DNA of 64,000 nt. Origin: Streptomyces lunaelactis. Its GTDB lineage: Bacteria; Actinomycetota; Actinomycetes; Streptomycetales; Streptomycetaceae. The DNA lies in contig NZ_CP026304.1 of assembly GCF_003054555.1 (NCBI RefSeq), positions 6,572,001-6,636,000 on the forward strand, written 5' to 3'. The position numbers and the translations under genes are program-made. How positions within the stretch are numbered: the first letter of the stretch is position 1; each line of letters begins with the position of its first letter. The notes under the pieces are model-generated. The model was not told where the DNA came from and did not search any database. It saw only the letters and a program-made list of their open reading frames with translations. Positions 54,167 through 61,900 of the stretch are shown here, one piece after another.

Positions 54167-57100
54167 GTGGCCGATCGGTACGATCCCAACTCCGTCGCCA
54201 ATCTCGACAAGTACGACAACGCCGGCGACCCGTCGAGCGACACCTGGGCCACCCTGGTCACCCACATCACCGGCTACCCGGTGCCGGACAGGAACACCGT
54301 CTTCGACAAGCTCCGATCCGATCACGGCGGCAAGCTCTTCCGGATGGACATCAAGGAGCGCAGCCTCGGCCTGCTCGTCAAGGACTCCGGCTTCCTGACG
54401 AACAAGGGCGAGGACTACGACATCTGGTTCTTCGACAGCGGCAAGAAGCAGTCGATCATGCAGGCCCGGATCGTCTTCGAGGGCCGCGTGAAGGCCGGCG
54501 AGGAGATCATCTTCGCCGGCCCGGGTTCCAACAACGTCCACGACGCCCAGGTCCGTGAGGGCAACGAGTTCACGGACTACAACAAGGACAAGATGAGCAC
54601 CATCCCGCTCGCCCGGTACATGAACGGGCCGCGGGCGGCGCTCCTCGCCCTGCTGCAAGGCAGCAGCCAGGACGCCCGGTTCAGCAACCTGGGCGTGGCG
54701 GGGGGCGACTCGGTGGACCTGAACTCCTTCAACACCACCGGGTACTCCTTCGACTTCGCCGCCAAGTTCTTCAGGGACCACGCGACGGTGCTGAAGGACT
54801 GGGAGGACCGTTTCGGCCGGGACGACGCGAGCTGGAAGGGCGAAGCGGCGGAGGTCTTCCGGAGCCTGATCAAGAAGATCCGCGAGAACTACGACAACTA
54901 CGTCGAGACCTTCGACTCCTCGGCCGGCACCGGGGACGAGACGGGCACCGGCAACACGGTGTACTCACGAGCCCTCTCGCTGGGCCGCAAGTACCTGGAG
55001 GACTCCGCCACGAAGCTGCTCGACGCGTGGCTGACCTGGGCGAAGTCCTCGTACTACGACCCGCACCAGGTGCTGCGCTACGTTCTGGACGACCTCGCCC
55101 AGTGGGTGGACTCGAACAACGTCGCCAAGACGGACATCACGTCGACCACCAACCGCTACACCACGACCGTCAGGCACAGCCCGCAGGGCGGCTTCTCGCA
55201 GGTACACCCGGAGTACGGCGACCTGACCGACATCGCCAACTGGGCGAAGGTCGGCGACAAGGCCGCCAAGATCTGGAGCCAGGGTGTCGACGAGTACCTG
55301 GGCAAGCCCGCCGCCCAGGTGCAGTCGGACCTGAACAACCACTTCATCGACCTCGGCAAGGACTTCTCGGAGAACGTACCCAAGCCGAAGTCCACCAGCA
55401 CGGCCTCGGAGGAGTACGAGGAGAAGAAGCTGAAGGAGGAGAAGGAGGAGATCAACAGGCAGAACGAGGAGAACCGCAAGTACCAGGATGAACTCCGCGA
55501 GGAGCAGAACCGGCAGCGGGAGGAGGACAAGAAGTATCAGGACGAGTTGCGCGAGGAGCAGAACCGGCAGCGGGAGGAGGACAAGAAGTACCAGGACGAG
55601 TTGCGCGAGGAGCAGAAGAAGGAGCAGGAGGAGGCCAAGCGCCTCCAGGACGACCTGCGGAACGAGCAGAACCAGCAGCGCGACGAGGACAAGAAGTACC
55701 AGGACGAACTGCGCGCGGAGCAGGAGAAGGAGCAGGAGGAGGCCAAGCGCCTCCAGGACGACCTGCGGAACGAGCAGAACCAGCAGCGCGACGAGGACAA
55801 GAAGTACCAGGACGAACTCCGCGAGGAGCAGAAGCGCGAGCAGGAGGAGGCCAAGCGCGAGGCCGAGGCCATGCAGGAGAGTCTCGGCGGCCTCAACGAT
55901 CCCAACGCGGTCACTACACAGAACCTCGATGGCCTCGACGACCTGCTGAACCAGAACAACCCGGTCACCGAGAGCCCGGGCGACATCGGCGACGTGAACA
56001 GCCGGCTCGGTGACGGCCAGGGGGTCCAGACCGACAACCCGATCACCACGCCCCTGGGCAACCTCGGCGGGTTGAACGCCGGGGGCGGCGGCCCGCTCAA
56101 GACCCCGACCGGCGGGACCACCCAGGCCGACGGCGGCAAGCTCACCACCGACTTCCTGGACGGCAGCAGCACGTCCTTCGATCCGGACAGCGGGCTGCTC
56201 ACCACGACCTCCCCGGACGGCACCGTCACCACGCAGGACCTGGGCAACGGCCTTCAGGTGACGAACCCGGACGGCTCGGTGACGTCCCTCGGTGACGACG
56301 GCAAGCTGACCACGACCTTCCCGGACGGCACCACCCAGACCGTCGACCCCGCGACCGGCCAGGCGATCACCACCAACCCGGACGGCACCACCACGACGAC
56401 CGACCTGGGCAGCCTCACCGATCTCAACGGCAGCCTGAACGGCGACGGCGTGCTCGACGGCCCGACCGGTGCCAGCACCCAGCTGAACAACGCGGGTGAC
56501 CTGACCACCGACTTCCCGGACGGCAGCAGCACCTCCTTCGACCCGGACAGCGGACTGCTCACCAGCACCTCGCCGGACGGCACCGTCACCACGCAGGACC
56601 TGGGCGACGGCCTCAAGGTGACGAACCCGGACGGCTCGGTGACGTCCCTCGGTGACGACGGCAAGCTGACCACGACCTTCCCGGACGGCACCACCCAGAC
56701 CGTCGACCCCTCGACCGGCCAGGCGATCACCACCGATCCGGACGGCACCACCACCACCGAGAACCTCGGCGACCTGGGCAATCTCAACGGCCAGAACAGG
56801 CTCGGTGACCTGAACGGTCTGGGTGATCTGGGCGACATCAACTCCGACATCACCACCGAGACGATCGGCGACCTGGGCGACCTCAACAGCGACCGTTCCG
56901 GCCTGGAGACCCCAACCGGCGGGAGCACCGAGCTCGACGACAGCGGCGACTTCACCACCACGTTCGCGGACGGCAGCAAATCCACGTTCGACCCGGACAG
57001 CGGGTTGCTCACCACCACCGACGCGGACGGCACGACCACGACCACCGACCTCACCCACGGGGCGAAGGTGACCAACTCGGACGGCTCCAGCACCATCCTG

Positions 57101-57853
57101 GACAACGGCCAGTTGACTACCACCTTCCCGGACGGCAGCACCCAGGTCATCGACCCGGACACCGGTATCGCCACCATCACCGACGCGCAGGGCAACACCG
57201 AGACGGTCGACCTGCAAGACCTCAACTCGTCGGGCGGCAACGACAGTTCGAGCATCCTCGACGGCCTCGGGGACCTCAACGGGATCGGCGGCGGGGACGG
57301 CACCACCTCCCGCGACGTGCCCCTTTCCGAACTGGGCCTCGGCGGCGGCGTGAGTACCGGGGCCTCCGGCGACGCCCTCTCCGGGGCGGACTCCCTGTCG
57401 TCCTCGGATGGTTTCAGCGCGGCGGGAGTCGCACCCCTGTCGGACAGCACGGCCACCCCGCTCAGTCCGGCCGCCGCCACGGCCGCCGCGGGCGGCACCC
57501 CTGGCGCCCCCGGAATGCCCGGCAGCCCCGGCATGCCGATGGGCGGCGGCATGGGCGGCATGGGCGCGGGCGGCGACAAGGGCAACGGCGAGCGGGTGCG
57601 TGCCGTCCTGGTCGACGCGGCGGAGGAGAGTGAGCGCCGCAACCGCCGTCGGCGCAGTCCGTGGAACCGTCAGGAGGACAGTGACACCTTCCTGACCCCG
57701 GCCGCCCGGGTGACGACCACCGGTGGCGGCGACTCCCCCGAGGAGGAGGCGCAGCCGGGCCGCAGGTCCACCAGTTCCGCCGACTATCTGGAGGAGGACG
57801 AGGACGTGTGGGGCACCGAGGAGGGCGGCACCCCGGCCGTCATCGGACGGTGA
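54167..57853 (+). CDS. Large AAWKG-family T7SS protein with helical rod and beta repeats
   Basis: 1228 residues. Order: N-terminal beta-rich region (1 to about 170); AAWKG-type motif ASWKGEAAEVF at about 220-230 in a helical region; helical segment to about 415; charged rod of 18-residue repeats (about 416-573, units like NRQREEDKKYQDELREEQ); three beta-repeat units (about 647-749, 766-868, 917-1016) made of DGSST.FDPDSGLLT and NPDGSVT.LGDDGKLTTT blocks; Gly/Met-rich GMPGSPGMPMGGGMGG; basic then acidic tail. GTG 54167 with GAAAGGG upstream. Likely exported or surface-placed substrate; it resembles an adhesin or spacer protein more than an enzyme. Confidence 0.78.
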   Translation: MADRYDPNSVANLDKYDNAGDPSSDTWATLVTHITGYPVPDRNTVFDKLRSDHGGKLFRMDIKERSLGLLVKDSGFLTNKGEDYDIWFFDSGKKQSIMQARIVFEGRVKAGEEIIFAGPGSNNVHDAQVREGNEFTDYNKDKMSTIPLARYMNGPRAALLALLQGSSQDARFSNLGVAGGDSVDLNSFNTTGYSFDFAAKFFRDHATVLKDWEDRFGRDDASWKGEAAEVFRSLIKKIRENYDNYVETFDSSAGTGDETGTGNTVYSRALSLGRKYLEDSATKLLDAWLTWAKSSYYDPHQVLRYVLDDLAQWVDSNNVAKTDITSTTNRYTTTVRHSPQGGFSQVHPEYGDLTDIANWAKVGDKAAKIWSQGVDEYLGKPAAQVQSDLNNHFIDLGKDFSENVPKPKSTSTASEEYEEKKLKEEKEEINRQNEENRKYQDELREEQNRQREEDKKYQDELREEQNRQREEDKKYQDELREEQKKEQEEAKRLQDDLRNEQNQQRDEDKKYQDELRAEQEKEQEEAKRLQDDLRNEQNQQRDEDKKYQDELREEQKREQEEAKREAEAMQESLGGLNDPNAVTTQNLDGLDDLLNQNNPVTESPGDIGDVNSRLGDGQGVQTDNPITTPLGNLGGLNAGGGGPLKTPTGGTTQADGGKLTTDFLDGSSTSFDPDSGLLTTTSPDGTVTTQDLGNGLQVTNPDGSVTSLGDDGKLTTTFPDGTTQTVDPATGQAITTNPDGTTTTTDLGSLTDLNGSLNGDGVLDGPTGASTQLNNAGDLTTDFPDGSSTSFDPDSGLLTSTSPDGTVTTQDLGDGLKVTNPDGSVTSLGDDGKLTTTFPDGTTQTVDPSTGQAITTDPDGTTTTENLGDLGNLNGQNRLGDLNGLGDLGDINSDITTETIGDLGDLNSDRSGLETPTGGSTELDDSGDFTTTFADGSKSTFDPDSGLLTTTDADGTTTTTDLTHGAKVTNSDGSSTILDNGQLTTTFPDGSTQVIDPDTGIATITDAQGNTETVDLQDLNSSGGNDSSSILDGLGDLNGIGGGDGTTSRDVPLSELGLGGGVSTGASGDALSGADSLSSSDGFSAAGVAPLSDSTATPLSPAAATAAAGGTPGAPGMPGSPGMPMGGGMGGMGAGGDKGNGERVRAVLVDAAEESERRNRRRRSPWNRQEDSDTFLTPAARVTTTGGGDSPEEEAQPGRRSTSSADYLEEDEDVWGTEEGGTPAVIGR
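55485..55875 (+). repeat. 54-bp (18-codon) tandem repeat array, charged helical rod
   Basis: About seven coding repeats of 54 bases; pairs of them form near-identical 108-base units (for example 55672-55779 against 55780-55860). Each encodes 18 residues, which equals five turns of an alpha helix, so charged residues fall on the same face in every unit. Confidence 0.75.
56104..57215 (+). repeat. Three roughly 300-bp coding repeats (beta-repeat units)
   Basis: Units start near 56104, 56462 and 56914. The first two share long nearly identical stretches (for example around 56271-56345 and 56631-56705). Each codes for about 100 residues with the pattern DGS(S/T)T.FDPDSGLLT..(S/A)DGT. The near identity indicates recent duplication. 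Confidence 0.75.
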
Positions 57854-57995
57854 CCAGGGTGCTGGTCCGGCGTGACCACCGGGGCGAGACGAATCCCACC
57901 CGGCCCCGGCTTCCCCAACCGAGCCCTCACCAGGCAAGATCAGCGGGGAAGTTGACGGACCTGCGGAGAGACCGACGGAGAAGGGCGGAGCGGGC

Positions 57996-58451
57996 GTGAC
58001 GGAACCGCTGGAGAAGCGTCTGGAGAAGGCGATGGCCGAACTCCAGGCGGCCCAGGAGGCGGTCGCGCGCACCGAGCGCGAGCTGCGTCAGGCGTCGTTC
58101 GCGGTGCTCTCCTCCGACCGCGCGGTCCGCGCCAGCGTGGGCCCGCAGGGTGAGCTGACCGGGATCGAGTTCCTGGAGAACAAGTACCGCGACATGTCCC
58201 CCCAGGAGCTGGCCGCCAGCGTCCTGGAGGCGGCGAACGCGGCACGCGTGAAGATGAACCGGCATGTGATGAAGGCGATGGCGCCCTTCGCCGAGCCCAG
58301 CAGCAACGTGCCGGAGCTGAAGGGCTTCGAGCTGGACTGGGAGCGGATCTTCGGCCCCGAGGTCCTGCGCGACGACGACGAGGACAAGGAGCGCGGCGGC
58401 CAGGCCGCCCCCGCCTGGCGGGACGCGCTCGGCGAGGACGGGGAGGACTGA
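57996..58451 (+). CDS. YbaB/EbfC-like protein in the T7SS locus
   Basis: 151 residues. After a charged N-terminal helix (about 1-40) comes a YbaB/EbfC-like core (VRASVGPQGELTGIEFLEN, then MSPQELAASVLEAANAARVK). YbaB-type proteins bind DNA as dimers, but similar proteins also occur as accessory factors in ESX loci (EspL-like). GTG 57996 following GGGCGGAGCGG. It ends two bases before the next gene, indicating co-expression. Confidence 0.75.
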   Translation: MTEPLEKRLEKAMAELQAAQEAVARTERELRQASFAVLSSDRAVRASVGPQGELTGIEFLENKYRDMSPQELAASVLEAANAARVKMNRHVMKAMAPFAEPSSNVPELKGFELDWERIFGPEVLRDDDEDKERGGQAAPAWRDALGEDGED

Positions 58452-58453
58452 CG

Positions 58454-58825
58454 ATGGGACAGCGGTACTACGTCGACCCGCAGCGCATCGAGGCTCTGGC
58501 GGGACAGCTGGAAGAGATCGGCACCCTGGCCAGAAGTATGACCGAGGAGTTCCTCGACGAGCTGGCTCCGACGGTCAGATGGCCCGGTACGGAGGGCGAG
58601 TTCGCCGAGAAGGCCAAGCCGCAGGAGCAGAAGGAGCGGCAGACCACCAAGGACACCATGATGTCCATCCGTGACGCGCTGGTGGGGATCACCGACGCCA
58701 CGGTCAGCCAGGTCCGGCTGATGAAGAACACCCGTGACGCCAACATCGAGGACATCGAGCAGAACAACAGAGAGATCGACACCCATGGGCTCGACGGCGG
58801 CCCGGGCGGGCATGGCCGCCGCTGA
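58454..58825 (+). CDS. WXG100-like protein (WPG variant)
   Basis: 123 residues, two-helix hairpin with WPG at about 43-45 (VRWPGTEGEFAEKAK) in the turn. N-terminus MGQRYYVDPQRIEALAGQLEE, C-terminus Gly/His-rich. ATG 58454 overlaps nothing but follows the YbaB stop by two bases. It stands just before the giant effector-like gene, so it may be the dedicated export partner of that protein. Confidence 0.75.
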   Translation: MGQRYYVDPQRIEALAGQLEEIGTLARSMTEEFLDELAPTVRWPGTEGEFAEKAKPQEQKERQTTKDTMMSIRDALVGITDATVSQVRLMKNTRDANIEDIEQNNREIDTHGLDGGPGGHGRR

Positions 58826-58838
58826 CCTCCGCGCCGTC

Positions 58839-58868
58839 GGCCGCTCCCGCACCATGCCGGGAGCGGCC
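58839..58868 (+). terminator. Hairpin between WXG100-like and giant effector genes
   Basis: Perfect 11-bp arms GGCCGCTCCCG / CGGGAGCGGCC with an 8-base loop, 39 bases before the giant gene. It may reduce expression of the large protein relative to its small partner. Confidence 0.65.
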
Positions 58869-58906
58869 GCACCGTCCTGCCCGAGCGGCCTGCGGGGCGG
58901 CCCTCG

Positions 58907-61900
58907 ATGAGCATGATGGCATCGCCCGAGGTCAACGCGATGATCTTCATCCTCACCGGGGAGAAGCTCATCGACGCGGACGAGGACCTCGCCTACGAGA
59001 GCCGCCGGCCGTACTCCGGTCTGGGCCGCAAGCTCGACAGGATGTCGTCGCTGATCGAGAAGTCCATCCACGACATCGCCGAGGTCATGCCCGACGACCT
59101 CTCCAAGTCGTACGCCAAGGCGATGGGCATGCTCATCGACGACGGCGGCAAGAACTACCTGCGCGATTTCGCCGAGCAACTCGACAAGATCGCCGAAGGC
59201 CGGCGCAAGACCTCCATGGACATCATGGAGTCCAAATGGCAGGTCATCGCCGAGGTCATCCGGCTGCTCATCGAGATCGCCATCTACCTGGCGATGTCCT
59301 TCTTCACCGGTGGCGCGTCGGCCAGCCAGATCATGATGGCCAAGCTGCGCAGCCGGTTCATGATCCTCGCCACCCTCAGCCACCTGCTCCAGCGGCTGCA
59401 CATCGCGCCCTCGCTGACCGAGGCGTTCGCCGAGGCGTTCACCACCTTCGCGGTGCGGCTGGCGATGATGAACTTCGCCCCCAACGGCCGCCGCCCCGAC
59501 GGCTTCGACTGGAACGACATCCTCAAGTCGGCCGCGTTCGGCGCCGCCGCAGGCTTCCTCACCAGCATTTTCGACGACTTCGCGAAGAACATCGTCAAGA
59601 GCTACGACAACAACTTCCTCAAGAACGGCCCGGACCTCAACTTCAAGAACAACCCCAACCTCAAGAACCCCCCGAACCTCGACTTCAAGAACAACGGCCC
59701 GAACCCCAAGCCGAACCCCGACCCCACCCCGAACCCCCGCGACAACACCCCGAAGGACCGCCCGGACCCCAGCCCGTACGGGAACGGCCCCAACCTCACG
59801 AACAACACGCCGACCACCTTCCGGAACAACCCGCTCTCCTTCCGGAACAACACCAACCTGTGGCGCAACAACCAGATCCTGCGCAACAACGCCGACCGGC
59901 CGGGCGCGCTGGCCGGGCACTACGGGCTCAAGGGGACGGCCGACTTCCTCGCCGCCGGCTCCGGCGAGGCGCTCGCCGAAATCCTGATCAAGGGTGCCTT
60001 CGACGGCGACTGGTCCACCAGCTGGTCCACCTTCGTCGGCGCGGGCATCAGCAGCCAAGTGGAGGCCACGCTCACCGACACCGCCCTGAACAGCGGCGCC
60101 GAACTGCGCCACGCCATTGACAAGTTGCGCATGCAGCCGCCGCCCACCGTCTCCGGAGGCAACAGCGACTCCGACACGCGGGACTCCGACGGGTCCACGC
60201 GTTCTCGCGACGGCGACGGCTCCGACCGTACCGGCGGTACCGACGGTCCCCCGCGTACGGACTCCTCGGGCGGCACCGGCTCCACGCGCAACTCGCCTCC
60301 GCGCGTCACGCAACAGAACACCGGCCAGGGGGACTTCACCGGCAGCCAGTCGCCTCCGCCCTACTCCACCGAGGCCCCGCCGCCGTACACCACCCTGGAC
60401 CCGCCGCCGTACTCCCCGGGCCCGCTGCCCGTGACCGCCGCCGAGAACGAGCTGTGGCAGCAGGTCCACAACGGTCCCGCCGAGGTCCGCGAGCAGGCGC
60501 TGCGCGACCTCGCCGCCCTGCGCGGCTCCCAGCCGCCCGGCAGCACCGAGATCGGTGTCCGCGACAGCCTGCACAGCAACCTGTCACAGGTACCCGAGGT
60601 CCGGGTCGTGCCAGCCGGGAGCAGCCCCGCCGCGCAGGTCGACACTGACGAGATCCGCCGCGCCCTCGACAGCTTCGGCACGCCGGTCACGGTGGACTCC
60701 CCGATCACCACGGGCACGTTCGGCAACGGCTCCACGGGCAACTCCGCTCCCGGTTCCGCCGGGAACAACGCCGACCCGGCGGTGGACCTCGACACGGACG
60801 TGCGGGTCGACAACACCAACAGCGCCGACAACACCGTCGTCACCGGCGACCGGGACGGTGTCGCGTCCGAGGCATCGCCGGACAACTCGGTCGTGGGTTC
60901 CCCGGAGAGCACCGTCCAGAACTCTCCGGACGAGGTGGTCTCGCAGGACGACCGTACGGCTCCGGTGCCGGGGCAGGGGGGCGGTCCCGTCGCCTCCAAC
61001 AGCCCCACCACCTCCGCCGCGCCGGGCACGAGCACCGGCTCAGGCTCGGGCTCGAACACCGGCTCAGGCTCGGGCGCCCGACCGGGTGGCGTACCCGCCG
61101 CCGGAGGCACCCAGACCCCCTCCGCCGCGCAGCCCCAGAGCACGCAGGGCACCCGTGACCCGGACGGCACGGCCCCGGCGGACGGCTCCCGGACCACGAC
61201 CGACGACGCCTCGCAGATCTCGCAGTCGCCGGAGACTGGTACTTCTTCGGAAACCTCCTCTCCTTCGGAGATCAGCCCGCTGCCGGAGACCAGCACGCCA
61301 CCGGCGACCACATCCTCGCCGGAGGCCGTCAACTCGGGCGAGAGCAACAGCACTTCGGGCTCCACCGAAAGCGACCCCACCCCGGCCCCCGACATCACCA
61401 CCGCCCCGCCGAAGGTGGGCACCACCGGCTCGTACGCCGACACGGGCGACGTACGCGATGTCGGCGATGCACGAGACGTCGGCGGCCTGAGCGACGTCAA
61501 GGCCGGTCCTGCCCCGGCCGGGGGCCTCTCGCCCAGCCAGTCACCGCCGTTGACGATCGTCGTCTCGGAGGTGCCGCCGCCGGGGGAGGGGACGCCGGAA
61601 GCGGCCGAGCTGTTGGACGGGGCCGGGGTCGACCGGGCGGTCGTGCTCGGGCCGTCGGTCACGCCGGACGGAGCGGGGCGTCCGGTACGTGCCGCCGTCG
61701 AGCTGACCCGCGAGGGCCCGGGTGCCCCGGTCCGGGTCCGCCCGCTCACCGGCCCCCCGACTGCCGTGATGCCGGACGGCACTCCCGATACCTCGGACGC
61801 CGCGTTCCCCGGCGCGGACGTGCTGCTGCCGCTCGCCGACGCCCTCGGACCGGCCCCTGCCACCACCTCCGGCCCCGCCACGCAGAGCACCGCGACCACC

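Noticed and set aside
55485..55875. CRISPR-like array
   Set aside because: Repeats are contiguous, in frame and 54 bases long without unique spacers; no cas genes.
54965..58072. 1035-codon minus-strand open frame
   Set aside because: Antisense image of the repeat protein; its repeats only mirror those of the coding strand.
58088..60574. 828-codon and further minus-strand frames opposite the giant gene
   Set aside because: Composition artefacts; the plus-strand frame has coherent domain motifs from start to window end.
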